A DNA stretch of 64,000 bases from Bernardetiaceae bacterium (GCA_025057115.1 JANWWZ010000004.1:1-64000), one strand, 5' to 3'; counted from the first letter of the stretch, positions 1-9,543 are shown. The notes: generated by a model not told the origin, from the sequence alone. Made by a program: numbers and translations.

Positions 1-943
<943 letters not shown>

Positions 944-992
944 ACCCGCTCCCATAGTAACCCCTCAAGTCAATGTGAGCAACAACCGCATC

Positions 993-1101
<109 letters not shown>

Positions 1102-1113
1102 ACCTCACCTAAA

Positions 1114-1143
1114 AGCCCTCCAAAAGAGGGCTCTGTTTTTTTT
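1114..1143 (+). terminator. Intrinsic terminator of the rRNA operon
   Basis: AGCCCTC (1114-1120) pairs with GAGGGCT (1126-1132) around a CAAAA loop, followed by CTG and a run of eight or more T. Confidence 0.9.
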
Positions 1144-1159
1144 CTGCATCAAACTCTGG

Positions 1160-2254
1160 TCAGAAAATATAACCGACGCGCAAATCCATAAAATCGGCAG
1201 TGCGGGTATGGGCTTTAAGACTCATTCCAAAAAAAATGCCGTTGGGAGTCTTGTAAGTAAGCTCGTAGCGCTGATACACCGGATGCAATGCCTTAACAGG
1301 AGCATAAAAGTAAATTCCCAACTGCTGAGCAAATCCAAATCTGCCGAGCAAAATTTCATGCCCTACTAAAATAGCTGCTCTTGTAAAAAGATGACTTCGC
1401 TCAGGTTCGTACCGCCACAGCCTTTCACGCAAAGAATAATCCACAATTACTTCCGCTGCTAAACTTAATGCACTAATTCTTCCTACTCTGCGCGTTCCTC
1501 CCGTGGTAGCCCCTACGATCCAATAACGCTGGGAGTCATTTCGTTCAGCAGTTTTTGCAGTTGAAAAAACCGCCGCTCGATAATTCCAGCGCTTTGTGCA
1601 TTCCTTGCGCCAATCACTTTGCTCAAAAGTGGGAAAAACCATCGGTTGCATGAGGTAATCCAAAGCAATCCCTGCCGTTGGAAAGTTAATTCCTTTGTTA
1701 GGTTCTTTTAACCCTCCATTAGAGATATGATTGAAATTGCCGTGTAGGCGCAATGTAATTTGAGGAGTTAGCCGATAGTTAATGCTTACGTTCATCAACA
1801 AGTTAAAGCTAATAGGAGTGCTGTAGAACAAATTGAGTGGATTTTCAATAGGGTGATATACCCTTGTCAGATAGCTAACTCCTGCCCCCATTCGGTAAGA
1901 AAGGTTTAGCCGCGACGGAGCAGACATAAAAGGCTCTACAAAAGCAGTTACCGACCAAGCACTGCCTAAGATGGCTGGATTATCAAAACTAAAATACCCT
2001 GCTGAAATGCCTATGCGCGGATAGCAAGAGCAATACTGCCAATATTGTCGTTTGAGTAACTGTCTGCTTATTTCTGCTTCTATACCTCGTGGGCGAGAAA
2101 AAGAAATGCTGCGTATTTCTTCCGAATGAGGCAAAATAAATCCGTAGTGCGTTCTTGCACTAAAAACAAGTGGTTGAATGATTGCTGAGTCCGCTTGCAC
2201 TTGTGCAAATAAAAAATTGCAGGGCAGGATACACGTTAGTAAACCTCTCACCAT
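1160..2254 (-). CDS. PagL-like acyloxyacyl hydrolase / lipid A deacylase family outer-membrane protein
   Basis: A 364-residue protein with an N-terminal signal sequence (hydrophobic residues ~4-16) and a run of alternating beta-strand segments ending in an aromatic residue, as in outer-membrane barrels. Residues ~174-190 contain FNHISNGGLKEPNKG. This matches the PagL (PF09411) active-site pattern with His and Ser (H176, S178) followed by a G..EPN..G turn. PagL enzymes remove the 3-O acyl chain of lipid A in the outer membrane. At ~360 residues it is about twice the size of classical PagL, which is usual for the Bacteroidota 'acyloxyacyl hydrolase' branch. The substrate is inferred. It is preceded on the same strand by two tiny ORFs. 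Confidence 0.75.
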   Translation of the reverse strand: MVRGLLTCILPCNFLFAQVQADSAIIQPLVFSARTHYGFILPHSEEIRSISFSRPRGIEAEISRQLLKRQYWQYCSCYPRIGISAGYFSFDNPAILGSAWSVTAFVEPFMSAPSRLNLSYRMGAGVSYLTRVYHPIENPLNLFYSTPISFNLLMNVSINYRLTPQITLRLHGNFNHISNGGLKEPNKGINFPTAGIALDYLMQPMVFPTFEQSDWRKECTKRWNYRAAVFSTAKTAERNDSQRYWIVGATTGGTRRVGRISALSLAAEVIVDYSLRERLWRYEPERSHLFTRAAILVGHEILLGRFGFAQQLGIYFYAPVKALHPVYQRYELTYKTPNGIFFGMSLKAHTRTADFMDLRVGYIF

Positions 2255-2302
2255 AAGTAGTTGTCTAGTTTTTTATAAGGTCACATCTTGCCAATTTCAT
2301 AT

Positions 2303-2482
2303 TCACGGAATCAAGTTTGATAAATGCAATAGCAGATTGGACGATTCTTCTAAAATTCTTAGAATGTCTTCGGTACAATTTAATTCAAGTGGAGCTTGGC
2401 TCAACCTTTGCTGCCACCGTCCTTTTTGAGAAATAAAGCCTTGCGAAGAGGCTGACGTTTGTACTATTTCTTCTTCCTGCAT
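2303..2482 (-). CDS. Possible small protein (59 aa), unknown
   Basis: ATG at 2482, stop at 2303. The product is acidic at the N-terminus (MQEEEIVQ) and leucine-rich at the C-terminus (ILRILEESSNLLLHLSNL), possibly a short amphipathic helix. It starts 3 nt after the stop of the 47-residue ORF upstream and ends 48 nt before the PagL-like gene, an operon-like arrangement. No family recognised. The tight spacing is the main argument that it is real; chance ORFs of this size are common. Confidence 0.35.
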   Translation of the reverse strand: MQEEEIVQTSASSQGFISQKGRWQQRLSQAPLELNCTEDILRILEESSNLLLHLSNLIP

Positions 2483-2485
2483 ACA

Positions 2486-2629
2486 TTAGACGGAATCAAG
2501 AAATTCTCTTGCATATGCCTTGTCGAGGACAATCCGTTGTAAGGCTTGCGCTCCTACTCTGATTTGGCACTCACCACATGCCGCCGTTAGTTGATCCCCT
2601 AAGATTAGGCGATTCCTCTTTTTATCCAT
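2486..2629 (-). CDS. Possible small protein (47 aa) with a CxxC motif, unknown
   Basis: ATG at 2629, stop at 2486. The sequence starts MDKKRNRLILGD and carries AACGEC (one CxxC) in the middle. An 'agaggga' stretch lies about 8 nt upstream of the ATG. The next small ORF begins 3 nt after the stop. No family recognised. A single CxxC is too little to claim metal binding. If real, this is the first gene of a three-gene unit ending in the PagL-like enzyme. Confidence 0.33.
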   Translation of the reverse strand: MDKKRNRLILGDQLTAACGECQIRVGAQALQRIVLDKAYAREFLDSV

Positions 2630-2800
2630 GATTTTTGTCCCTCTAAAACATAGACACGCTCTAAAGGTCCTAAAATCACCTATCTAAACGGCAACAAGCA
2701 AAAAGAAGTTTGCTAGACATTTTTGCCAGTTACTAAGTGTTGTTTTTGTGGATTGTAGCGCATTTTGCTAACTTTCAGTGCCTACAAAAAATCGAGTAAC
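2630..2800. other. Divergent intergenic region between the PagL unit (-) and ybjN-pspA (+)
   Basis: No convincing coding frame. On the + strand 'TAACTTTC' at 2768-2775 is one base off the Bacteroidota -7 box TAnnTTTG and sits 25 nt before the ATG at 2801, so it is a candidate ybjN-pspA promoter. Nothing else is recognised. Confidence 0.4.
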
Positions 2801-3190
2801 ATGTCTCACTTTGAAAAAGTAAAGCGATACTTGTTAGATTTGGGCTACGATATTGCCCGTGAAGATGTCATAGACCAGATTTTCGTTATTAACGCCCCAG
2901 AGGATGGCATTCAAAACCTGATTGTGGACTGCAATGAACCCATTTTAGTGCTTGAGCAATATTTGCTCGACATTGATAGCAATGACGCGAATGTACTTCG
3001 TGCTCTTCTTCAGAAAAATCGCGAAATTGTGCATGGAGCTTTTGTACTAGACGATACAGGCAAACGCTTGCTGTTCCGCGATACGTTGCAACTGGAAAAT
3101 TTAGACCTTAACGAGTTAGAAGCAAGTATCAACTCTCTCAAGTTGCTTATGGCGGAGTACGCCAACGAAATGTTGCAATTTGCTAGATAA
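2801..3190 (+). CDS. YbjN / Tir-chaperone-like domain protein
   Basis: 129 residues from the ATG at 2801 (MSHFEKVKRYL). The frame extends upstream only through a TTG at 2765, which is unlikely to be used. The pattern (N-terminal helix, two pairs of beta strands around VINAPEDGIQNLIVDC and GAFVLDDTGKRLLFRDTL, then a long C-terminal helix) fits the YbjN/CesT-like chaperone fold seen in many Bacteroidota and cyanobacterial 'Tir chaperone' proteins. The gene lies 39 nt upstream of pspA, so the two are probably co-transcribed and linked to envelope stress (inference). A second protein of the same general type lies at 7766-8191. Confidence 0.65.
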   Translation: MSHFEKVKRYLLDLGYDIAREDVIDQIFVINAPEDGIQNLIVDCNEPILVLEQYLLDIDSNDANVLRALLQKNREIVHGAFVLDDTGKRLLFRDTLQLENLDLNELEASINSLKLLMAEYANEMLQFAR

Positions 3191-3229
3191 TCTTCTTTTT
3201 ATTAGCTTTCACTCAAACACAAGCCACAT

Positions 3230-3979
3230 ATGAGCATCTTCAAAAGACTTTTCAGCATTGGAAAAGCAGAAGCACACAGCGTGCTAGACAAGCTGGAAGA
3301 CCCCATTAAAATGACCGAGCAAGGCATTCGCGAGCTCAAGGAAAACCTCAACAAAAGCCTTCAAGGACTGGCTGAAATAAAAGCATTGGCTATTCGGGCT
3401 AAAAACGACAATGCTAAGTTTATCAGTGATGCCAAGTCCTACGAGCAAAAAGCTATTATGTTGCTCCAGCGGGCGCAAGCAGGTCAAATATCCCAAGCGG
3501 AAGCTGATCGCCTAGCAAGTGAAATGCTGCGCATGAAAGAAAAAGCAGAACAAGAAGCCCAACGCACCGCTAAAGAATTAGCAATGCACGAGCAAAGCAT
3601 CGCTACGATGGAGCAAAACATCAATACGCTCAAGAGCAAGATTAGTTCCTATGAAAACGAGCTTCGTACCCTGAAAGCACGCGCCAAAGTGAGTGAGGCT
3701 ACTAAGAACATCAACAAGCAACTAGCACAAATAGACTCTAGTAGCACTATTGCCATGTTGGAACGCATGAAGGAAAAAGTAGCTCAAGATGAAGCATTGG
3801 CTCAATCGTACGGAGCTATTGCTTTAGAAAGCAAAACCATCGACGAAGAAGTAGATAAAATACTAGGCACTACTACTCAAAGCAACGCGCTGCTGGAACT
3901 AAAAGCAAAGTTAGGATTGTTGCCTCCGACTACTCCTTCTGACACCTCTAGCACAGGAAGTGGTTCCGCACTGCCATAA
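3230..3979 (+). CDS. pspA: PspA/IM30 (Vipp1) family membrane-stress protein
   Basis: 249 residues starting MSIFKRLFSIGKAEAHSVLD. It has the N-terminal amphipathic helix, the 'LEDPIKMTEQGIREL' segment and a long heptad-rich coiled coil over ~residues 25-200 typical of PspA/IM30. These proteins assemble into ESCRT-III-like oligomers on the cytoplasmic membrane and support it under stress. A short Ser/Thr/Pro-rich tail follows. No pspF/pspBC-type partners are seen; the neighbour is the YbjN-like gene. An intrinsic terminator closes the unit. Confidence 0.9.
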   Translation: MSIFKRLFSIGKAEAHSVLDKLEDPIKMTEQGIRELKENLNKSLQGLAEIKALAIRAKNDNAKFISDAKSYEQKAIMLLQRAQAGQISQAEADRLASEMLRMKEKAEQEAQRTAKELAMHEQSIATMEQNINTLKSKISSYENELRTLKARAKVSEATKNINKQLAQIDSSSTIAMLERMKEKVAQDEALAQSYGAIALESKTIDEEVDKILGTTTQSNALLELKAKLGLLPPTTPSDTSSTGSGSALP

Positions 3980-4009
3980 CGATAAAATTTTTTGTTGAAC
4001 ACGAGCTTA

Positions 4010-4040
4010 CCGGCGGCTTTAGCAGCCGTCGGTTTTTTTT
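4010..4040 (+). terminator. Intrinsic terminator after pspA
   Basis: CCGGCGGCT (4010-4018) pairs with AGCCGTCGG (4024-4032, one G-T pair), followed by eight T. Confidence 0.88.
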
Positions 4041-4058
4041 GTGGAACTGACATCTAGG

Positions 4059-6098
4059 TCAATCAGGCTGGCGCTCAAAGACTTGCACAGTGCGCTGAGT
4101 ATTGTAGATGGAAAGGAACTGATTTTCGCTAGTAAAAAATTCAGTGGTGGAATCTATGCGGTCATGACCTCCGAAAATAGGGTCATCTGAAGTAAGTACA
4201 AGGCGATATTTTCCGTGCTGCGGTACCCAAAATTTGTAATCGGGAATGGAAGCAGTCGGGTGAAAGTTAAATACGAAAATCAATCCGCCTTTTTCAAAGC
4301 AAATGGTTTGATTTTGCTTATCCTGATTGAGCAAATGAGGATGCAAACCAGGTCGCAATAAGTTGTATTTCTTTACCAGTTCAATCATGGCATGGTCAAA
4401 GGTGAGCAGGTACTGGTATCTTAACAAAGGATTATCTGCAAGGCTCCATTGCCGTCGGGCATATTTGAAACTCCAGTTATTGCCTTCTCGAGGGAAGTCG
4501 ATCCACTCAGGGTGTCCGAACTCATTGCCCATGAAATTCAAGTACGCCTCTCCCCCTAGTACAATGGTAAAAAGCCGAATCATTTTATGCAAGGCAATAC
4601 CGCGATCAATAATTAGGTTGGGAATGTGTTTGGCCATCGAGAAGTACATTTCTTTATCCATGAGCCAAAACGCAATGGTTTTGTCTCCTACTAAGGCTTG
4701 GTCATGAGACTCACAGTAAGCTACTGTTCGCTCATCGTAGCGGCGGTTGAGCATGGTGTAGTACATTTGCACTGGATCCCAGCGCTCATCGGGCAGTTCT
4801 TTGAGCAGTTTAATCCAATAGTCGGGCAATCCCATCCCTAGCCGATAGTCAAAGCCGATACCACCGCCTTCTATGGGAAATCCCATGCCTGGCATGCCGC
4901 TGACATCCTCAGCAATGGTAATTGCCCAAGGTTTGATTTGGTGAGTAAGCCAGTTGGCTAGCTGAAGATAAGTTACCGCATCTTTGTCCACTGCATCATT
5001 AAAATAGTCATCATAGCTGTTGAAGGAAGTATGCCCATGATGCAAGTAAATCATGGAAGTTACTCCATCGAAGCGGAAGCCATCAAAATCGAACTCTTCT
5101 AGCCAATAGCGCACGTTGGAGAGCAAAAACTGGAGGACTTCCCATTTGCCGTAGTTGAATAGTTTGGAATCCCAAGCGGGGTGATCGCCGCGCCCGCCGC
5201 CATGAAAGTACTGGTATTCAGTGCCATCCCAAAAGTTCAGCCCTTCTAACACATTCTTAACTGCGTGGGAATGAACTAGGTCCATGATTACTAACAATCC
5301 TGCTTGATGAGCTTTGTTAATGAGATACTTGAGATCCTCAGGAGTGCCAAAGCGCGAAGAAGGAGCAAAAAAGCTAGAAACGTGGTAGCCAAAGGAGCCA
5401 TAGTAAGGATGTTCAGCAATAGCCATGAGTTGGATGGCATTATAGCCTGCTTTCTGAATGCGGGGCAAAATCAAGTCGGCGAATTCGCGGTAAGTGCCAA
5501 TACCTTCGCGTTCTTGTGCCATGCCTACATGGGCTTCATAAATGAGCAAAGGCGTAGTCCCTTGATGGATTGCCCGCGCTAAAGGTTCTACTGAAACCTT
5601 TGGCAGTTCTTCTGCCTCTGGAGGATTCCATACCTGCGCTGCAAAATCTTTGGTTTGTTGATTCTGCACCACGCGGCGAATATAAGCTGGTATGCGATCT
5701 AACTCCCCTATAGCAGATTTGACTCGTACTTTGAATAAAGTGCCGTGCTTCCATCGGTCTTTATAAGTTTGATCATCGAGGAAAATTTCCCAGATGCCAT
5801 TATCTAATCGTTTGAGCGGATGCGAAGAGCGGTCCCAACCGTTAAAATCTCCTGTTAAAAATAAGGCTTCAGCAGCGGGAGCCCACTCGCGATAGTACCA
5901 ACCTCCTGCTTTTGCATCATAGTTAATGCCTAAGTAGTGATGTGCTCCAGCAAAATCGTAAAGGCTGCCGTAGATTCTTTCCAGTTGAAAAAGCAACTGA
6001 TGAAAGCGCATGAATCGCTCAGCAAGATGGTGATTATGAGGCTCTAGCCATGGATCTTGCCGCACAATGGGCAAATATTTGCGAGCTGCAGTACTCAT
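4059..6098 (-). CDS. glgB: 1,4-alpha-glucan branching enzyme (GH13)
   Basis: 679 residues from the ATG at 6098; a GTG two codons upstream is also in frame. The enzyme makes alpha-1,6 branches in glycogen. It has an N-terminal CBM48-like domain (FLTGDFNGWD, ~80-90), a GH13 barrel with region I VIMDLVHSH (~270-278), nucleophile Asp344 in RFDGVTSM, acid/base Glu397 in AEDVSG and Asp466 in CESHDQ, then a beta C-terminal domain. The sequence (YYREWAPAA, HHGHTSFNSYDDYF) resembles the eukaryotic GBE1-like group rather than E. coli GlgB. A TATTTTTG element lies 7 nt before the ATG. No glgA or glgC is nearby. Confidence 0.95.
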   Translation of the reverse strand: MSTAARKYLPIVRQDPWLEPHNHHLAERFMRFHQLLFQLERIYGSLYDFAGAHHYLGINYDAKAGGWYYREWAPAAEALFLTGDFNGWDRSSHPLKRLDNGIWEIFLDDQTYKDRWKHGTLFKVRVKSAIGELDRIPAYIRRVVQNQQTKDFAAQVWNPPEAEELPKVSVEPLARAIHQGTTPLLIYEAHVGMAQEREGIGTYREFADLILPRIQKAGYNAIQLMAIAEHPYYGSFGYHVSSFFAPSSRFGTPEDLKYLINKAHQAGLLVIMDLVHSHAVKNVLEGLNFWDGTEYQYFHGGGRGDHPAWDSKLFNYGKWEVLQFLLSNVRYWLEEFDFDGFRFDGVTSMIYLHHGHTSFNSYDDYFNDAVDKDAVTYLQLANWLTHQIKPWAITIAEDVSGMPGMGFPIEGGGIGFDYRLGMGLPDYWIKLLKELPDERWDPVQMYYTMLNRRYDERTVAYCESHDQALVGDKTIAFWLMDKEMYFSMAKHIPNLIIDRGIALHKMIRLFTIVLGGEAYLNFMGNEFGHPEWIDFPREGNNWSFKYARRQWSLADNPLLRYQYLLTFDHAMIELVKKYNLLRPGLHPHLLNQDKQNQTICFEKGGLIFVFNFHPTASIPDYKFWVPQHGKYRLVLTSDDPIFGGHDRIDSTTEFFTSENQFLSIYNTQRTVQVFERQPD

Positions 6099-6105
6099 AG
6101 CCACG

Positions 6106-6113
6106 CAAAAATA
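6106..6113 (-). promoter_or_regulatory. Candidate -7 element (TATTTTTG) for glgB
   Basis: Matches TAnnTTTG on the minus strand and ends 7 nt before the ATG at 6098, predicting an almost leaderless mRNA. Confidence 0.45.
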
Positions 6114-6210
6114 ATGATGATGCTAGTGGCTAACATACAAAAAAAGTTGCATCGCATCGGCGCCAAGCCAAAAAGTTGTAATAAAAATTTGAAATGGCGT
6201 ATTTTAGCGT

Positions 6211-6627
6211 ATGAACTATTGGCTTGTTAAATCAGACCCTGAAACATATTCATGGGCAGATTTGGTGCGCCAGCGCGAGACGTTTTGGGATGGTGTGCGC
6301 AATTTTCAAGCCCGTAACTACTTAAAAGCCATGCAAAATGGCGATCTAGTGTTGTTTTACCATAGCAATAAGCAACCCGCCGTAGTGGGAATTGCCCAAG
6401 TAATCCGCACTGCTTACCAAGATCCTACCACCACCGATCCCCAGTGGGTAGCAGTGGATCTAGCATTTCATAGCGAATTTGCTCAACCTGTTCCCTTAGC
6501 CGCTATTAAAGCTGAGCCTCGCCTTGCCAAGATAGGACTTGTCAAGCAATCTCGCCTTTCTGTGATGCCTCTACGAGAAGAGGAGTTTAACTTGATTGTA
6601 GCGATGGGAAATCCTAACGCGCAATGA
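6211..6627 (+). CDS. EVE domain protein (THYN1-like)
   Basis: 138 residues, nearly all one EVE domain. It opens with MNYWLVKSDPETYSW and continues WDGVRNFQARNYL and GDLVLFYHSN, the classical signatures of the thymocyte nuclear protein 1 / PUA-like EVE fold. EVE domains bind modified bases in nucleic acids; the ligand here is unknown. The next gene starts 4 nt after its stop, so it probably heads the operon running to the Nramp gene. Confidence 0.9.
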   Translation: MNYWLVKSDPETYSWADLVRQRETFWDGVRNFQARNYLKAMQNGDLVLFYHSNKQPAVVGIAQVIRTAYQDPTTTDPQWVAVDLAFHSEFAQPVPLAAIKAEPRLAKIGLVKQSRLSVMPLREEEFNLIVAMGNPNAQ

Positions 6628-6631
6628 GCAT

Positions 6632-7717
6632 ATGGCTGTTGGCTTGTGGTTGTTACACAAGATGAGCTTGCTGATCTTTGTCGTTAGTTTGCTTTGCTAC
6701 GTTGCCCCTACCATCAAACCCGATTTTTTTCCTTTTGCTGGGTTTTTGGCAATGTGCATCCCCTTGTGCATGATTGCCCATTTGGGTATGTTTTTAGCTT
6801 GGCTGATGGTAAAAAAATTTCAGCCAGCCGTGCTCTCTTTGCTAGGTTTGCTAATGGCTTTTCCCTACTGGAACGCTACGGTTGCTTTTCGCTTGTCTTC
6901 CGAGCAAAAGCCTGATTTTGAAGTTCTTAGCTATAACGTGCGCCTTTTTAATGCTTATGACCGCCCCGAGCATAGTCCGCAAGCAAAAGCAATTATTCAA
7001 TGGGTGATTGAAGATTCCTCGCATATTAAATGCTTACAAGAGTACTACCAGTTGGATACCTCCACCTTGTTTAACTTACCGACAAAGATGAGCAGCAAGC
7101 TGCGGAAATACTACCACTTTTTTAGTCCTTGTTGCATGAATAACTTGGGCGGACAAATGGGGCTTGCTATTTATTCTTGCTTTCCGATTGTCAATCAAGG
7201 AACTATTGACTTAAAAGGGAGATTCCCTTACGGAGCCATTTTTGCCGACATAGTCATCGGAAAAGATACGATTCGAGTTTATAACTTGCACTTGCAATCG
7301 ATGAGCATTAATGAACATGCTCTATTTCAAAGCAGTAGCAATTGGGAGAAAATCAAGGCAATAGTGAAAGATGTGCTGAAGCGGCTAAAATATGGGTTCC
7401 GGCAGCGCAGCCAGCAGGTGGAAATTATTGCTAAGCACGTGTCCGTCTCGCCTTATCCAGTGGTGCTCTGCGGAGACTTGAACGACTTGCCTTATAGTTA
7501 TACCTATTACCGCTTTAGTCAATTGTTGCGCAATGCCTTTGAAGACGCAGCCATGGGATTGGGGTTTACCTACAACGGAAAATTTTTATCTTTTCTGCGC
7601 ATTGACAACCAATTTTACAGTCAAGGTTTGCAGCCTACTTATCTGCATACCATTAGGCAAGCTAATTACTCTGATCACTTTCCCCTTAAAGCAGGATATC
7701 GCCTTTTAGTGCATTAG
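6632..7717 (+). CDS. Membrane-anchored endonuclease/exonuclease/phosphatase family protein
   Basis: 361 residues. Three hydrophobic segments (~10-27, 35-58, 65-80) place the C-terminal EEP domain at the membrane, probably outside the cytoplasm. Catalytic-core motifs are visible: N102 in SYNVRLFN, E137 in CLQEYYQ, H220 in VYNLHLQS, D282/N284 in CGDLNDLP, D348/H349 in YSDHFPL. This is the Bacteroidota EEP type that usually follows rhomboid or EVE genes. Members act on phosphodiesters or phosphoinositide-like substrates, so the substrate cannot be told. It starts 4 nt after the EVE gene. Confidence 0.88.
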   Translation: MAVGLWLLHKMSLLIFVVSLLCYVAPTIKPDFFPFAGFLAMCIPLCMIAHLGMFLAWLMVKKFQPAVLSLLGLLMAFPYWNATVAFRLSSEQKPDFEVLSYNVRLFNAYDRPEHSPQAKAIIQWVIEDSSHIKCLQEYYQLDTSTLFNLPTKMSSKLRKYYHFFSPCCMNNLGGQMGLAIYSCFPIVNQGTIDLKGRFPYGAIFADIVIGKDTIRVYNLHLQSMSINEHALFQSSSNWEKIKAIVKDVLKRLKYGFRQRSQQVEIIAKHVSVSPYPVVLCGDLNDLPYSYTYYRFSQLLRNAFEDAAMGLGFTYNGKFLSFLRIDNQFYSQGLQPTYLHTIRQANYSDHFPLKAGYRLLVH

Positions 7718-7765
7718 TTTGCATCGGATTTGCTTTCTTTATTGCCATTTTAGAATTTCAAAACT

Positions 7766-8191
7766 ATGTTGGACTTGACCTATTATTACAACGTGGTCGA
7801 AAACGCCATCAGCGAACTGGGAGTGAATCCATCCAGTGCCCGCACCAAAAAAGCAGGTCAATGGGATTTGCGAAAAGGTTCGGCAAGTGTATGGATTAAC
7901 GTACTGCTTTCTTCAGAAAGAAAAGACTATGGCTATTTGCAAATTATGTCCCCGCTAATGCGCTTGCCCTCCGCAGAGGTGAGAGCTACTTTTTTTGAAG
8001 AATTGCTCCGCTTAAACCATCAACTTTACGGAGTTGCTTTTTCCGTTTACGAAGGGTGGGTATACCTGCGCGCCATTCGCGAGCTAGAAGGATTGAGCAA
8101 GCAAGAAACTCTTGCCATGCTCAAGCGCATAGGCACCTACGCCGATGAGTACGATGACTATTTCAAACGAAAATACGGCAGACAACTTTGA
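7766..8191 (+). CDS. YbjN-like (Tir-chaperone-like) domain protein
   Basis: 141 residues. Helix-strand-helix organisation (LTYYYNVVENAISELG, SASVWINVLLSSERKDYGYLQ in part, FFEELLRLNHQLYG, then YVYLRAIRELEGL-like segments) resembles the YbjN/CesT fold and the protein encoded at 2801-3190, with low identity between the two. Its TGA stop (8189-8191) overlaps the TTG start of the Nramp-like transporter, so translation of the two is probably coupled. A chaperone role for that transporter is speculation. Confidence 0.6.
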   Translation: MLDLTYYYNVVENAISELGVNPSSARTKKAGQWDLRKGSASVWINVLLSSERKDYGYLQIMSPLMRLPSAEVRATFFEELLRLNHQLYGVAFSVYEGWVYLRAIRELEGLSKQETLAMLKRIGTYADEYDDYFKRKYGRQL

Positions 8192-9480
8192 AATATCTAA
8201 AGCGGCAGGCGGGTAGTGTTTTATTCTGGTCAGTTATTTCTGCAGCGTTCATAGGTCCTGGAACGGTAACTACTGCAGCAATGGCGGGGGCTTCCTTTGG
8301 CTTGTCGCTCTTGTGGGCAGTTGTGTTTGCTACTTTGGCTTGCATAGTGCTGCAAGAACACGCAGCGCGGATTGTCATGACCAGCCAGCACTCTTTAGGA
8401 GCAGCTTTGAGGCAACAAGTAAACAGCCGTTTTTTACCGCAAGCAGTAGGAGGGATGATTGTACTGGGCTGCGCTGCCTACCAAGCAGGAAACTTACTAG
8501 GAGCAGCCACAGGACTGACATTGATTCTAAAAGTACCGCTTCCCGCAATAGCCTTGCCTGTTGCAACAGTGGCAAGTTTGTTCCTATGGCAAGGAACCCC
8601 TAAGCGTCTTGCCCAAGCCATGGGGATCCTAGTTGCCTTAATGGGGCTGATGTTCGGATGGCTAGCCTGGAATACCTCTTTTTCCGTAGGTGAATGGCTA
8701 GCAGGATTGTTTATTCCTACAGCCCCTCAAGAAAGTTGGCTCTTACTCACCAGCCTTGTGGGAACTACCATCGTGCCCTACAACTTATTTTTAGCTTCAG
8801 GCATAAAACATCGACAAACCATTAGCCAGATGCGGTCAGGTATTGCTATTGCAGTTGGTGTAGGTGGACTTATTTCAATGGCTATTCTAGTGGCTGGTAC
8901 AATAGCTCCCCTTCCTTTCGATTTCGAGTCCTTTGCACAGGCAATTGAGCAGCACATAGGAAAAGGAGGAAGAATCTTGTTAGGCATAGGACTTTTTGCA
9001 GCAGGGTTTAGCTCTTGTATGACAGCTCCTCTGGCAGCTGCCATTACCTTGCAATCGGTGTGGGAAAAACCCCTTCCCCTGAGAGCTTTTCATTTGACGT
9101 GGGGAAGTGTAATGGCCTTTGGCATTGTGTTCAGTGCAATAGGCGTTAAACCCATTCCAGTAATATTGTTAGCCCAAGCTGCCAATGGCATGCTGTTGCC
9201 TTTGCTGGCAGCTGTTTTGTTAATGCTAGCAAACAATCCTCGACTCATGCCAGTCCTGTACCGCAATCGGTTGCTAGCCAATTTTGCTGGAGGAGCTTCT
9301 CTTTGGATATGTACTTTCTTAGGTTGCCAGAACCTATTTCAAGTAGGAGTGCATACAAACATCCTAGCACTTTCCCCTGTAGTAAGAGTAGAGCTAGCAA
9401 CAGCTTGCAGTACAGCAGTAGTACTAGCGACTCTATGGCGAGTTATCAAGGCTAGCTCTGGCAGCAATACCCAAACTTAG
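8188..9480 (+). CDS. Nramp-family transporter with non-canonical metal-site residues
   Basis: 430 residues, about eleven hydrophobic segments. Start: TTG at 8188 overlapping the upstream TGA; the first in-frame ATG (8281) would cut into the first membrane segment. Overall Nramp (NRAMP/MntH) architecture, but the TM1 motif DPGN is GPGT (residues 23-26) and the TM6 motif MPHN is VPYN (195-198). In characterised Nramps the TM1 Asp and Asn and the TM6 Met bind Mn2+/Fe2+, so this protein should not handle metal in the same way. The family is clear and the substrate unknown. Confidence 0.82.
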   Translation: MKYLKRQAGSVLFWSVISAAFIGPGTVTTAAMAGASFGLSLLWAVVFATLACIVLQEHAARIVMTSQHSLGAALRQQVNSRFLPQAVGGMIVLGCAAYQAGNLLGAATGLTLILKVPLPAIALPVATVASLFLWQGTPKRLAQAMGILVALMGLMFGWLAWNTSFSVGEWLAGLFIPTAPQESWLLLTSLVGTTIVPYNLFLASGIKHRQTISQMRSGIAIAVGVGGLISMAILVAGTIAPLPFDFESFAQAIEQHIGKGGRILLGIGLFAAGFSSCMTAPLAAAITLQSVWEKPLPLRAFHLTWGSVMAFGIVFSAIGVKPIPVILLAQAANGMLLPLLAAVLLMLANNPRLMPVLYRNRLLANFAGGASLWICTFLGCQNLFQVGVHTNILALSPVVRVELATACSTAVVLATLWRVIKASSGSNTQT

Positions 9481-9543
9481 CTTTTGTTTGCTTTCTCTTG
9501 CTGCTTGGGGCTAAAAAACTTGCTAAAAAGCTGGGAAAGCCAT

